64,000 nucleotides of DNA from an uncultured Acidobacteriaceae bacterium. GTDB lineage: Bacteria > Acidobacteriota > Terriglobia > Terriglobales > Acidobacteriaceae. Under the pieces are notes generated by a model. That model was given only the letters and a program-made list of their open reading frames with translations. It was not told the DNA's origin and did not search any database. Both the position numbers and the translations under genes were made by a program. Position 1 is the stretch's first letter; the number at the start of each line of letters is the position of its first letter. The stretch spans positions 1-64,000 of the forward strand of contig CAIKND010000095.1 of the NCBI GenBank assembly GCA_903828675.1, written 5' to 3'. Shown one piece after another: positions 20,876 through 30,463 of this stretch.

Positions 20876-22222
20876 TCAGCCTTTGATGGTTTTGGTCGCC
20901 GGGTCCCACGTGGCGATGGTGCGGTGGAAGTAAGAGTAGTTAGCGAGGTGGCAGCCGATGGCGGCGTTGTTGCCGAAGACTTCGTCCTCGACGACATGCT
21001 CACGGGTGACAACTGCGCGGAAGAAGTTGGCGATGTGCTCGGCGGTGTCGTTATAGCCTTGCGGGAGCGTGTAGGTCTCGACCTCGTCAAGCGCGGGAAC
21101 TGGAGCGGGATGCGCGGCGTTCCACTCGTCCTGGCCCTGCTTTTTTTGCTCAGCCGTCATGCCACCCCAGCCATAGGATTCGAAGTGGGGCGCTACATCC
21201 TGGGGCGTAAAGGTGAGAGTGCTGCCGGCGACGACGAGGGTTCCCTTGGAACCGTAGAGGCTGATGGTGTCGTTGCCATCGTTGTTGTTCTGGTTGCAGT
21301 GCAGATGCACCTGCATGTCGGGATAGTCGTACAGGGTCTCAAGCAGGTCAGGGAAGTCGCGGCCGTCTTTGAAGTGATAGAGGCCGCCGCTGGAGTAGGC
21401 GCGGGTGGCGACGGTGTTCATTCCGGTGATGCCGAGGATGCCTGAAATGAGGTGGACAAACAGGTCGCCTCCGAGGCCGGAGCCGTAATCGGCAAAGCAG
21501 CGCCAGCGGAAGAAGAGCTTGGGATCGAAGGGACGATCGGGCGCGTCGACAAGGAATTGCTTCCAGTCCACGGTCTCCGGGTTAGCATCGGGTGGAATTG
21601 GATAGGTCCACGCGCCGCCGGGCGAGTTGCGGTTGATATGCGCGTCAACCTGATGCACTTCGCCAAGACGCCCGGACTTATAGATTTCGCCGGCCTTCCT
21701 GTTGAGGATGGAACTGACGCGCTGACTGCCGGCCTGGAAGATGCGCTTGCCGGCCTGCACGGCATCCACCATGGCGAGGCCGTCGGCGACGCTGTGAGAG
21801 ATGGGCTTTTCGCAGTAGACGTCTTTGCCGGCCGCAACCGCGTCCAGGGTTACGCGCCGGTGGTGATGGTCGGAGGTAGCCACAAAGACAGCATCCACAT
21901 CCTTGCGGTCAAGCAGCGTGCGGTAGTCGCCGGTGGTGGGAAAGTCCGCGCCATAAGCCTCTTTGGCGGACAGATGCCGCGTCTTGTAGAGGTCGGCCGC
22001 GCCCACGCAGATGCCGGAAGGCACCGAGCGCGCCGCCCGCAGCAGGTCGCAGCCGCGAATTCCGGTGCCGATCATCACAAAGCGGATTTTGCGCCCATCC
22101 GCCAGTGTTTCCGCTGAAAGCATAGCGGGCTCGAGCAGCGTGGATTTTACCGCGGCTCCCGCTACAACCGCGCCCGCGCCCATGCGCACAAAATCGCGCC
22201 TTGTCATTGAAGGTAGTTTCAT
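20876..22222 (-). CDS. Gfo/Idh/MocA-family oxidoreductase, Tat-exported
   Basis: 448 residues from the ATG at 22222 (GAGGGAGA site upstream). A Tat motif MTRRDFVRMGAG is followed by an Ala-rich hydrophobic stretch. The Rossmann domain starts at KIRFVMIGTGIRGCDLL, and the family EKPISHSVADGLAMV motif with its catalytic lysine is present, then a long C-terminal alpha/beta domain. Exported members bind NAD(P) tightly and usually act on sugars or glycosides. It is divergent from the secreted beta-helix gene (156 bases between) and upstream of the isomerase. Confidence 0.92.
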   Translation of the reverse strand: MKLPSMTRRDFVRMGAGAVVAGAAVKSTLLEPAMLSAETLADGRKIRFVMIGTGIRGCDLLRAARSVPSGICVGAADLYKTRHLSAKEAYGADFPTTGDYRTLLDRKDVDAVFVATSDHHHRRVTLDAVAAGKDVYCEKPISHSVADGLAMVDAVQAGKRIFQAGSQRVSSILNRKAGEIYKSGRLGEVHQVDAHINRNSPGGAWTYPIPPDANPETVDWKQFLVDAPDRPFDPKLFFRWRCFADYGSGLGGDLFVHLISGILGITGMNTVATRAYSSGGLYHFKDGRDFPDLLETLYDYPDMQVHLHCNQNNNDGNDTISLYGSKGTLVVAGSTLTFTPQDVAPHFESYGWGGMTAEQKKQGQDEWNAAHPAPVPALDEVETYTLPQGYNDTAEHIANFFRAVVTREHVVEDEVFGNNAAIGCHLANYSYFHRTIATWDPATKTIKG

Positions 22223-22378
22223 CTTGTCTCCCTCGTGCGATGGCAATTCTCGCACTCGGAAGGCCCGGTGTCCAATCTGTTGAAGGCCGGGTTGTATATC
22301 TCCACGAAGGCCTCTACTATTCCACCGGGAACTTCTGTGCAGGGGCGAAGTTCATTCATCCAAGGGGAGAGCAGGGCT

Positions 22379-24154
22379 ATGAACGCGTCGATTCATTCCA
22401 TTCGAAGCGGCTGTCTACGCCGTGCTGCGCTCCGCAATCTCGCTGTTACGGTGGCGATTTTCGCGGCTTTTGCAAGTGTGCCGATGGCGGCTCGCGGCGC
22501 GGCGCCGGACTTTGGGCCGAACGTGCTGGTCTTCAGTCCGTCCATGCCCTCAGCCGATATGCAGCGGCAGATCGACAAGGTCTATGCCCTCCAGCAACAC
22601 AGCGAATTCGGCACCGCGCGGTATGCCCTGCTGTTCCGGCCGGGGGACTACAAGGTCGATGTGCCGGTGGGCTTTTACACGGAGGTTGCTGGCCTGGGCG
22701 CCACGCCGGACAGCGTACACATTACCGGCAACGTCCACTCCGACGCCAGCCTCGACCACAACAACGCCACATGCACTTTCTGGCGAGCGGCGGAGGGCTT
22801 CGCCGTCACTCCGACGGGCGGGGAGACGCAGGGGACGATGCAGTGGGCGGTTTCGCAGGCGATTCCCTTCCGGCGCATGCACATTGCCGGAAATTTGGTT
22901 TTGCACCAGAAGCATGGCTGGGCGAGCGGCGGATGGATGTCTGACTCGCTGATCGACGGGAATGTCGATTCGGGCACGCAGCAGCAGTGGATTTCGCGCA
23001 ACAGCGAGTGGGGTTCCTGGACCGGAGCCAACTGGAATATGGTTTTTGTCGGGGTTAGCACCGCGCCGAGTGGGGAGTGGCCGTCGCCGCCCTACACCAA
23101 GGTCGCCGAGACGCCGATTGTGCGCGAGAAGCCGTTCCTTGAGGTGGACGCAAGTGGCAGCTATTTTGTGCGCGTGCCGGCTCTGCGGGCCAACAGCACA
23201 GGGATTACGTGGCGTGGAGGCTCGACGCTGGGGAACTCCATTCCCATCGCCAGGTTTTTCATCGCCCACCCAGGGGACAGTGCCGCAGCCCTGAATGCGC
23301 AGTTGGCGCAGGGAAAGAATCTGCTGTTCACGCCGGGACTCTATGACCTTACGGAGCCGATCCGCGTGAATCGCGCGCATTCGGTTGTGATGGGCCTGGG
23401 GTTTGCCACGCTGCGCCCGGTGAACGGAACCGCCGCGGTGATCACGGCGGACGGAGACGGGATTATCGTCGCCGGCCTGCTGATTGATGCGGGGCCTGTT
23501 CAATCGCCGGTGCTGATGCAGGTTGGCCCGAAAGGGAGCCGGTTGCGCCACGCTGCAAACCCGATCTCGCTGCACGATGTGTTCTTCCGCGATGGGGGAG
23601 CGGGGGTTGGGCGGACGGTCGGGAATCTGGAGATCAACAGCAATGACACAATTGTGGACCACACCTGGATCTGGCGTGCCGATCACGGCTCCGGCGTTGG
23701 CTGGGACCAGAACCTGAGCGCCAATGGCCTGGTTGTCAACGGGAACAGCGTTACGATTTATGGCCTCTTTGTGGAACATCACCAGCAGTTTCAGGTGCTT
23801 TGGAATGGCAATGGGGGCCGCACCTATTTTTATCAATCGGAGATCCCTTACGACCCGCCGGATCAGGCGAGCTACACGAGCGCGGCAGGAACCAACGGGT
23901 GGGCCTCGTACAAGGTGGCGGACACAGTAACCACCCATGAAGCGTGGGGACTGGGCGTTTACTCTGTCTTTCGCCATCCGAACGTGGTGCTTACGCGCGC
24001 CATTGAGACGCCGAAAGCGCCGGGGGTCAAATTTCACCACATGATCACGGTGGCGCTTGGTGACCTGGGCGAAATCTCCAACGTAATCAACGATACCGGC
24101 GGCTCTACCGGGATGAAGCCTCGCGCTACACCGAAGCTTGCTGAGTTCCCATAA
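22379..24154 (+). CDS. Secreted right-handed beta-helix protein (GH55-like/pectate-lyase-like fold)
   Basis: 591 residues from the ATG at 22379 (AAGGGGAG about 10 bases upstream). A signal peptide (about 1-39, ending ARG-A) is present. The body has repeated short beta-strand turns (TGNVHSDAS, LEINSNDTIVDHTWIWR, LVVNGNSVTIYGLFVEHH) typical of parallel beta-helices acting on polysaccharides. Homologous proteins are sometimes labelled adenylyl cyclase or coagulation factor 5/8 proteins without evidence. Catalytic residues cannot be assigned. The divergent exported sugar oxidoreductase suggests a polysaccharide-degradation role. Confidence 0.7.
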   Translation: MNASIHSIRSGCLRRAALRNLAVTVAIFAAFASVPMAARGAAPDFGPNVLVFSPSMPSADMQRQIDKVYALQQHSEFGTARYALLFRPGDYKVDVPVGFYTEVAGLGATPDSVHITGNVHSDASLDHNNATCTFWRAAEGFAVTPTGGETQGTMQWAVSQAIPFRRMHIAGNLVLHQKHGWASGGWMSDSLIDGNVDSGTQQQWISRNSEWGSWTGANWNMVFVGVSTAPSGEWPSPPYTKVAETPIVREKPFLEVDASGSYFVRVPALRANSTGITWRGGSTLGNSIPIARFFIAHPGDSAAALNAQLAQGKNLLFTPGLYDLTEPIRVNRAHSVVMGLGFATLRPVNGTAAVITADGDGIIVAGLLIDAGPVQSPVLMQVGPKGSRLRHAANPISLHDVFFRDGGAGVGRTVGNLEINSNDTIVDHTWIWRADHGSGVGWDQNLSANGLVVNGNSVTIYGLFVEHHQQFQVLWNGNGGRTYFYQSEIPYDPPDQASYTSAAGTNGWASYKVADTVTTHEAWGLGVYSVFRHPNVVLTRAIETPKAPGVKFHHMITVALGDLGEISNVINDTGGSTGMKPRATPKLAEFP

Positions 24155-24296
24155 TTTGGAGAATGGCCGCACTTAAGTGAGTCTGGCGTGCTGGATCTTT
24201 GTATTTTTTCAGCATAGGGGCGAAAAGCCGCCTACCGGAACCCGTCCCCGCACCACCACCTCCGCTGAATCGTGGGAGAATGGAACCTGACCAGCC

Positions 24297-26159
24297 ATGA
24301 CCGACGAAAACATCACAGAATCCCTGCCCACCTCAGAAAGCACTCCTGAACTCGCCCCCACGCCCGTTTCCGAACCTGTCGAGGAAGCCGTTGCTGAACC
24401 GGTTCCTGTGCCAGAGCCCGAGCCGGTAGCGGCCGCGATAGCCGCCCCTGCGCCTGCCAAGCCGGTTGCGCCCGTTCCGTTTCCGGAGCCTGTTGTTGAG
24501 GAACCGACTGAGTCGTTCGCAGACCTGCTCCGCGACTTTGAGCGCACCCACTCGCACAAGTCCGAGCCTGGTTCCAGGCAGTTGTCGGGCACGGTGGTGT
24601 CTATCTCTGCCGACCAGGTATTTCTGGATATCGGCTACAAGGCAGAGGGCGTTCTGCCCCGGTCCTCTTTCGAGAACAACGCCGATGGCGTGAAGCCTGG
24701 CGACAGCTTCCCGGTGTCCGTCACGGGCCGCAATGAAGAGCACTACTACGAGTTGTCGCGCTTTAAGGTCGCGCAGGTCCGCGACTGGACGGCGATTGAA
24801 GCCGCGTTCGCAGACAAGGTCGCGGTTGTGGGCACCGTGACTGAGGTGAGGAAGGGCGGCGTCACGGTGGATATTGGCGTGCGCGCCTTTATGCCCGCCA
24901 GCCGCAGCGGAACCCGCGATGCAGTTGAACTGGAAAAGCTGGTCGGCACCGAGATCAACTGCCGCATCACCAAGCTGGACGTGACCGAAGAAGACGTGGT
25001 TGTGGATCGCCGCATCGTTCTGGAAGAGCAGGCCCGCGCCGCTACCGCCGAGCGCCACGCCGCCCTGAAGGATGGCGATATCGTGTCCGGCACCGTTCGC
25101 ACGCTCATGCCCTACGGGGCATTTGTTGACCTGGGCGGCGTGGATGGCCTGCTGCACATCAGCGACATGGCGCACACGCGCATCGCCAAGCCGGAGGACG
25201 TGCTGACTGTTGGGCAGGAAATCCAGGTGAAGATCCTAAAGATCGATCCGGAGAACAAGAAGATCTCGCTCGGGCTGAAGCAGTTGCAGGCCGAGCCCTG
25301 GCAGACCGCGCCGGATAGGCTGGTGGCCGGGCAGCGCATCTCCGGCACCGTGACGCGACTCATGGACTTCGGGGCGTTTGTTGAGATCGAGCCAGGGGTT
25401 GAAGGGCTGATTCATATTTCGGAGATGTCTTACGGAAAGAAGCTTCGCCATCCGAGCGACATGCTCAAGCCGGGCGACCGGGTGGATGCCGTGATTCTCT
25501 CAGTGAAGCCCGAGGAGCGCCGCATTGCTCTGGGCCTGAAGCAGACCCTCGTCGATCCATGGACCGAGGTGGAGCGCAACTTCCCGGTGAATTCGCAGAT
25601 CGAAGGTCCGGTTACCAAGCTGATGAACTTTGGCGCTTTTGTGCAGTTGGCCGATGGAATCGAGGGCCTGGTTCACATCAGCGAGATCGATCCCGACCGC
25701 CGCCTCAACCATCCGTCGGACGTGCTGCGCGCGGGCCAGGTGGTGAAGGCGCTGGTTCTGGCCATCGACACAGAAAAGCGTCAGATCAAGCTGAGCATGA
25801 AGCAACTGGTTCCGACCGACATCGACGAGTACATCGCCGAGCGCAAGGTGGGCGATACGGTGTCAGGCCGCGTGGTGGAAGCATCGCCGATGCTGACGGT
25901 GGTGGAGTTGGGCGACGGCATTCGCGCCCACTGCCGCATCAAGCCGGGCACCACTGTTGCGCCAGCCGCCGCGCCTGAAGCCAAGAGCGCGGGCAAGATC
26001 GATATGTCCAACCTGTCGTCGATGCTCAAAGACCGCTGGAAGGGTAACGCTCCGGCAGCGACGAGCAAGCCCGAGGCGCTGGCGGAGGGGCAGATACGCA
26101 GCTTCAAGATTGTGAAGCTGGATGCGGACGCCAAGAAAATTGAGGTGGAGTTGGCGTAA
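24297..26159 (+). CDS. rpsA: 30S ribosomal protein S1
   Basis: 620 residues with six S1/OB-fold RNA-binding repeats. The first (SGTVVSISADQVFLDIGYKA) and second are the ribosome-anchoring type; the third to fifth carry GAFV-LHIS motifs (PYGAFVDLGGVDGLLHISDM, DFGAFVEIEPGVEGLIHISE, NFGAFVQLADGIEGLVHIS); the sixth is divergent. An extra N-terminal segment of about 90 residues is rich in Pro, Glu and Ala and looks disordered; it is longer than in E. coli S1. The sixth repeat is followed by a tail of about 70 residues. No obvious Shine-Dalgarno is seen, which is common for rpsA. Confidence 0.93.
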   Translation: MTDENITESLPTSESTPELAPTPVSEPVEEAVAEPVPVPEPEPVAAAIAAPAPAKPVAPVPFPEPVVEEPTESFADLLRDFERTHSHKSEPGSRQLSGTVVSISADQVFLDIGYKAEGVLPRSSFENNADGVKPGDSFPVSVTGRNEEHYYELSRFKVAQVRDWTAIEAAFADKVAVVGTVTEVRKGGVTVDIGVRAFMPASRSGTRDAVELEKLVGTEINCRITKLDVTEEDVVVDRRIVLEEQARAATAERHAALKDGDIVSGTVRTLMPYGAFVDLGGVDGLLHISDMAHTRIAKPEDVLTVGQEIQVKILKIDPENKKISLGLKQLQAEPWQTAPDRLVAGQRISGTVTRLMDFGAFVEIEPGVEGLIHISEMSYGKKLRHPSDMLKPGDRVDAVILSVKPEERRIALGLKQTLVDPWTEVERNFPVNSQIEGPVTKLMNFGAFVQLADGIEGLVHISEIDPDRRLNHPSDVLRAGQVVKALVLAIDTEKRQIKLSMKQLVPTDIDEYIAERKVGDTVSGRVVEASPMLTVVELGDGIRAHCRIKPGTTVAPAAAPEAKSAGKIDMSNLSSMLKDRWKGNAPAATSKPEALAEGQIRSFKIVKLDADAKKIEVELA

Positions 26160-26204
26160 GGGCTGATTCCACAACGCTTTCACTTCATGTAAGATAAGCG
26201 GGCC

Positions 26205-27065
26205 ATGCAGGAACGGTTGGGGCAGGGGCTCTGGCGCAAGACCGTGAACATGTTGAGGGAGCATCCCGCTCTGTGTCTCCCGCTGGTCTGCGCGAGTTTG
26301 CTGGATTTCTACCAGGAGTGGCTGCAGAAAGTCCTTGCGAGAGAAGCAGTCAACTGGTTCATGGCAGCCCACTCGGTCCTGGGCTTCTCGTTTCCGCCTT
26401 CTGAGCGAAGCTTCGAGCTTGTTAAGCGAGCCTTGCTTTTTGCACTTCCACTGAGCCTTGGGTTACGGCTGCTGGTCTTCTGCGCATATGTCATTGGATT
26501 TCTACTGACGGCAAGAATGGTTCGCGCAGTTTTGTTAGAAGAGCGCCCGAATTGGACATGTGAAGCGATTCTGGTCCGATCGAGGCTTTGGCAAGTTCTA
26601 CTTTTCTCGACAAAGCTCTTCGTAATGCTTATTTTGGGGATAACACTGGCTAGTGGACTACTCAATCTGGAGAAATTGGCATTTCTGCGGAGCGATTTTC
26701 CCTTCCCTGTCCTTGTGGAGGGTATGACGCTCCTGGTGTTTGTCTGCGTCGCCTGGATACTGACGCCCGCAAGCCTTCGGCTGATCGCTGATCGGCAGGT
26801 CCAGATCGTTCAGTCCGAGAGGAAGATGCAAGCCCGGATTGCGGCCATCCTCGTTGGAGTGGTCATCATCGTCCTGCTTCACTTCATAAGGGAAGCTACC
26901 CCTTCGATCAGATTCAGATTCGAATCAGATGCTTGGCTGCGAAGCTTCGTCATTTGGCCGGGCATCACGATTCTGGGCGACTTGCCACAGGTTTTATTGT
27001 GGGTCTTTATGGGCCTGTTGGTGCACAAGGACCTGGAGATGGCTGAGATTCCCAGCCCATCCTAA
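26205..27065 (+). CDS. Hypothetical integral membrane protein
   Basis: 286 residues with about five to six hydrophobic helices (around 20-40, 75-115, 140-165, 170-200, 215-235, 245-275). No recognised family; the general layout, with a cytoplasmic N-terminus RKTVNMLREHPALCLPL, resembles DUF-type polytopic proteins. It starts 45 bases after rpsA and converges with the UBP zinc-finger gene. The start site has only a weak ribosome binding site. Confidence 0.65.
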   Translation: MQERLGQGLWRKTVNMLREHPALCLPLVCASLLDFYQEWLQKVLAREAVNWFMAAHSVLGFSFPPSERSFELVKRALLFALPLSLGLRLLVFCAYVIGFLLTARMVRAVLLEERPNWTCEAILVRSRLWQVLLFSTKLFVMLILGITLASGLLNLEKLAFLRSDFPFPVLVEGMTLLVFVCVAWILTPASLRLIADRQVQIVQSERKMQARIAAILVGVVIIVLLHFIREATPSIRFRFESDAWLRSFVIWPGITILGDLPQVLLWVFMGLLVHKDLEMAEIPSPS

Positions 27066-27078
27066 ATCAAGCTGGATG

Positions 27079-27342
27079 CTACAGATACAGCTCATCGATA
27101 TAGCACCAGCGCCAATCTTCGCCGCGTTCGGCTGACTGGATGAGCGGGTGGCCGATGGCGTGGAAATGGGCGCGCGCATGGCGGTTCTTCGAGGAGTCGC
27201 AGCAGCCGACGTGGCCGCACTCCAGACACATCCGCAGATGTACCCATGTGTCGCCGATTTTGAGACATTCTTCGCACCCCTTGGTGTGGGGCTTGACCTT
27301 CTTCATGTGCTCCGCAACATGACTGCAGCTTGTAGCCGTCAT
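27079..27342 (-). CDS. UBP-type zinc-finger protein
   Basis: 87 residues, essentially one ZnF-UBP domain: CSH near the N-terminus, CEEC, CLECGHVGCC and a run of histidines (NRHARAHFHAIGHP) provide the zinc ligands. The same fold binds the C-terminal diglycine of ubiquitin in eukaryotic deubiquitinases. Single-domain bacterial versions are common and their ligand is unknown. It converges with the membrane-protein gene and lies 441 bases from the divergent proteasome-like gene. Confidence 0.92.
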   Translation of the reverse strand: MTATSCSHVAEHMKKVKPHTKGCEECLKIGDTWVHLRMCLECGHVGCCDSSKNRHARAHFHAIGHPLIQSAERGEDWRWCYIDELYL

Positions 27343-27460
27343 CTCAACCTCCGCTTGTGTCGTGTCCCAGAATTTTCTCTCAGAATTCGCCTAATGCAAA
27401 AGCAGATTCTTAGCTCACCACCCCCAAACTGAAGTGCGTTTGGGGCCCCGTTCGCTCCTA

Positions 27461-27563
27461 ATGAACGGTCCGGTTGAGTGCTGTTCTGTCCCACCCATTC
27501 CGCAAAGAACGCGGAATGGATGGGGCACGGTGCTTAGTCGCGGGGTAGACGGCGTCCGTTCAT
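27461..27563. repeat. Palindromic element, class A copy 2 (core 27489-27527)
   Basis: The core matches the copy at 13844-13882 except in the loop (AAAGAA). The flanks match for at least 28 bases on the left and about 35 on the right and end in ATGAACGG/CCGTTCAT. The remainder of the 27343-27783 gap holds no supportable gene. Confidence 0.85.
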
Positions 27564-27783
27564 CTCCGGATGTAACGCGCTGCCGCGAGTAAATCTGCTC
27601 AGAATGACAGTGCAATGATGTTAGGAATACTGGGGACAGGACACTGATTCCTCCGTGCCTTACTTTCGTTCTACACTCGCACGGAAGCGCCAGTTTTCTC
27701 AAGTCCCATTTGTGAGAGGCGGGAAAGCAGGTTGGATGACTTTGACTTTGCGCGGTCTGGCGGCTTGGCCCATACTACCCAGA

Positions 27784-28641
27784 ATGAAGCGCTTGCTTGC
27801 AGCCGTTCTTGCGGTTCTCCTGCTGCCTCCTCTGGCGGGCGCGACGCTGGTGGTGCTGGTTCCCTCAGCGGATGGGCTGGTGGTGGCCGCGGATAGCCGC
27901 ATCTCCATCCTGGGCGCACAGTGTGACGGTCAGTTCAAGATTGTGCGGCTGACGAAGCCCGCGCGTACGGTGGTGATGGTCACCGGCGACGCGCTGTTTG
28001 TTCAGCCGCCGGGGCCGCATGAGACGGACTTTTGCCATTACGTCGAGGCGGCGCCCCGCTTGCTGGATATTGCCGCAGTGGCGCGAGGGTATCTGGAACA
28101 AAACTCTGACTCCTCGAAGCCATCGCTGGAAGGGCTGGGGCAGGCTTGCGCGCAGGCTGCTGGGCGCTTCAGGCGGGGGCATCCGGATACGTTTCAGCCT
28201 TATGCGGGGAAGGAGATCTTCTCCGTCATCGTTGCCAGTTACGATCCCGGTTCGCGGGTGGCGACGATGCGGAATTTCGTTGTGAGGATCCACGCTGCTA
28301 CGCATGAGATTCAGGCCGGGCGCTTTGCCGAGACAACTGTGAAACCTGAGGATCGGCGCGGAGTGTGGACCTATGGCGAAACTGGTTATGTGGACAGAAA
28401 TGTCTATGCCGGATTTGGCAGGAAGTACCTTGCCGCGCCTACGCTCGACTTCATTCTGACGGCCAGGCCGGTGGGAGAGGTCCCAATGGGCGAGTCGGCG
28501 GCGGCCGCAGTGAACATCCTGCAGGCGGCCAGTACTACTACGCACACGGTTCCCGCGGCCAGCGGTATTGGCGGGCCTATCGAGGTTGTTCTGCTCGGAC
28601 GGAAGGCCGAACCCGAGCAGATCGAGTGGGTTGCGCGGTAG
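27784..28641 (+). CDS. Secreted proteasome-like (Ntn-hydrolase) protein
   Basis: 285 residues from the ATG at 27784; an upstream in-frame ATG at 27655 would destroy the signal peptide. Residues 1-20 (MKRLLAAVLAVLLLPPLAGA) are a clean signal peptide with an A-G-A cleavage site. The mature protein would begin with Thr21, and TLVVLVPSADGLVVAADSR lines up with the start of proteasome beta subunits and HslV: mature T1, D17 and R19 fall in register and a lysine at mature position 32 is close to K33. Later GDALF and GETGYVDRNVYAGFGRKYL segments fit the fold. Proteolytic activity is inferred only. Bacterial relatives (HslV, Anbu, BPH) are cytoplasmic, so a periplasmic member is unusual. Confidence 0.75.
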   Translation: MKRLLAAVLAVLLLPPLAGATLVVLVPSADGLVVAADSRISILGAQCDGQFKIVRLTKPARTVVMVTGDALFVQPPGPHETDFCHYVEAAPRLLDIAAVARGYLEQNSDSSKPSLEGLGQACAQAAGRFRRGHPDTFQPYAGKEIFSVIVASYDPGSRVATMRNFVVRIHAATHEIQAGRFAETTVKPEDRRGVWTYGETGYVDRNVYAGFGRKYLAAPTLDFILTARPVGEVPMGESAAAAVNILQAASTTTHTVPAASGIGGPIEVVLLGRKAEPEQIEWVAR

Positions 28642-28650
28642 CTCTTGCCC

Positions 28651-28779
28651 TTAGAGAGTTATCTGTTTAGTTGGTTACGGTGGAGATTTGAATTTGTACT
28701 TTCCCACCCTTGAATCAAAGAACGATTCAAGGATGGGGCACCCAGATGATTGCTCACATTCACATCCAAAACGCTCTAC
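28651..28779. repeat. Palindromic element, class B copy (core 28702-28740)
   Basis: The 129-bp element runs from TTAGAGAGTTATC to CAAAACGCTCTAC, degenerate inverted repeats. The core inner stem is CCTTGAATC/GATTCAAGG. It fills the gap between the proteasome-like gene and glpK, and its right terminal repeat contains the glpK stop codon. Confidence 0.85.
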
Positions 28780-30260
28780 GCGGTCCAGCTTTTTGCACGG
28801 TTCACAGCTTGCTGCCAGCGTGCGCGGCGTTCGGCGCGCTCGCTGGCGTCCATCTGAGGCTCAAAGCGCTTGTCGCCTTCGCGCTTCGTCCGCAGCTCTT
28901 CGGGGCCGGCCCAGAATCCGGTTGCCAGGCCTGCCAGATAGGCCGCACCCAAGGCGGTTGTCTCGGTCACCTGGGGGCGAACCACCGGCACGCCTAAAAC
29001 GTCGGCCTGGAACTGCATGAGCATGTCGTTGACCGAGGCGCCGCCGTCGACGCGGAGCGCGGCCAGGGGGGTTGTCTCGCTTTCGACGGCATCGAGCACG
29101 TCCGCCACCTGGAAGGCGATGCCTTCAAGAGCAGCGCGGGCAATGTGTCCGGGCTTGGTGCCGCGACCGAGGCCGATCAACATTCCGCTGGCGTGCGGAT
29201 CCCAATGCGGCGCACCGAGGCCGACGAAGGCCGGCACGAACACGACGCCGCCTGAATCGGGCACGCTGGCTGCAAGCGCCTCCACCTCAGAGGAGGAGCC
29301 GATGAGCTTGAGGTTGTCCCGGAGCCACTGCACCACCGCGCCGCCGATAAAGATGCTGCCCTCGAAGGCGTATTCCAGGCGCTGCCGGGCGCTGGCCGCC
29401 AGGGTGGTAATCAGGCGGTGTTTGGAGCGCGCAAAGTCGGTCCCGATATTCTGGAGCAGGAAGCAGCCTGTTCCATATGTGTTTTTGGCTTCGCCCGCGC
29501 CCCAGCAGAGTTGCCCGAAGAGCGCCGCCTGCTGATCGCCGGCAATACCCGCAATCGCCACGCCGCCCAAGCCGAGCGTGGTGGTAACTTCGCCGACTAT
29601 CTGGCTGGACCAGGCCACTTCCGGCAACATGCTTGCCGGGACGCCGAAGATCCTCAGCAGTTCCTCGTCCCACTCGCCCTTGACGATGTTGAAGAGCAGA
29701 GTGCGGGAGGCGTTGGTCATATCCGTCACGTGGCGCGACCCGCTGGTCAGGTGCCAGATGAGCCAGCTATCGACAGTTCCAAAGGCCAACTCGCCGCGTT
29801 CCGCCTGCGCCCGAGCGCCGGGCACATTGTCCAGAATCCAGGCCACCTTGGTTGCCGAAAAGTAGGGGTCCAGAACCAAGCCGGTCTTTGAGGACACCGT
29901 GTCTCCAACGCCACTCTGTTCAAGGGCGCTGCAGCGAGCCGCGGTGCGCCGGTCCTGCCAGACGATGGCGGGATGAATCGGCTTGCCGGTGGCCCGTTCC
30001 CACACGACGACCGTCTCGCGCTGGTTGGTGATCCCGATCGCTGCCACATCCCGCGGACGCGCGCCGATTTTGCCCAGCACCTCGACTGCGCAGGAAAGCT
30101 GGCTGGTGAGGATTTCAGTCGGGTCGTGCTCCACCCATCCGGCCTGCGGGTAGAACTGCTCAAACTCATGTTGCGCCGTGGCGGCAATAGTGCCGGCTTC
30201 GTCAAAGAGGATCGCGCGGGAACTTGTGGTTCCCTGGTCGAGAGCAAGAATGTATCCCAT
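28776..30260 (-). CDS. glpK: Glycerol kinase
   Basis: 494 residues from the ATG at 30260 ([20 protein letters not shown]); the in-frame upstream extension is not conserved-looking. FGGY-kinase signatures are present: the phosphate-1 loop [21 protein letters not shown], the FGGY signature 1-like region with [12 protein letters not shown], and [19 protein letters not shown] near the C-terminus. It phosphorylates glycerol to sn-glycerol 3-phosphate with ATP in the cytoplasm. No glpF or glpD lies next to it. The TAG stop falls in the terminal repeat of a palindromic element. Confidence 0.96.
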   Translation of the reverse strand: MGYILALDQGTTSSRAILFDEAGTIAATAQHEFEQFYPQAGWVEHDPTEILTSQLSCAVEVLGKIGARPRDVAAIGITNQRETVVVWERATGKPIHPAIVWQDRRTAARCSALEQSGVGDTVSSKTGLVLDPYFSATKVAWILDNVPGARAQAERGELAFGTVDSWLIWHLTSGSRHVTDMTNASRTLLFNIVKGEWDEELLRIFGVPASMLPEVAWSSQIVGEVTTTLGLGGVAIAGIAGDQQAALFGQLCWGAGEAKNTYGTGCFLLQNIGTDFARSKHRLITTLAASARQRLEYAFEGSIFIGGAVVQWLRDNLKLIGSSSEVEALAASVPDSGGVVFVPAFVGLGAPHWDPHASGMLIGLGRGTKPGHIARAALEGIAFQVADVLDAVESETTPLAALRVDGGASVNDMLMQFQADVLGVPVVRPQVTETTALGAAYLAGLATGFWAGPEELRTKREGDKRFEPQMDASERAERRARWQQAVNRAKSWTA

Positions 30261-30463
30261 GATGTTCGTCCACCTTCGGCAACCAGTCAAACACGGAGGG
30301 CACTGTGGCGGCAAGGAGGCAGGAGCGGGAGGCGCTGCCGCCAACTGCAGCGCATCAGGCAGGTTCGCAGGCTGGGACGAGGACTCGCATTAAAGCACGA
30401 TCTCCAGTATTCTAAGATGGATGCCCCCGTACGTTGGTGGCGAACTCAAGCAGGAGTCTTCCT

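Noticed and set aside
27415-27702. Minus-strand 95-residue frame
   Set aside because: It is formed by a palindromic element, whose hairpin repeatedly creates similar false frames in this window.
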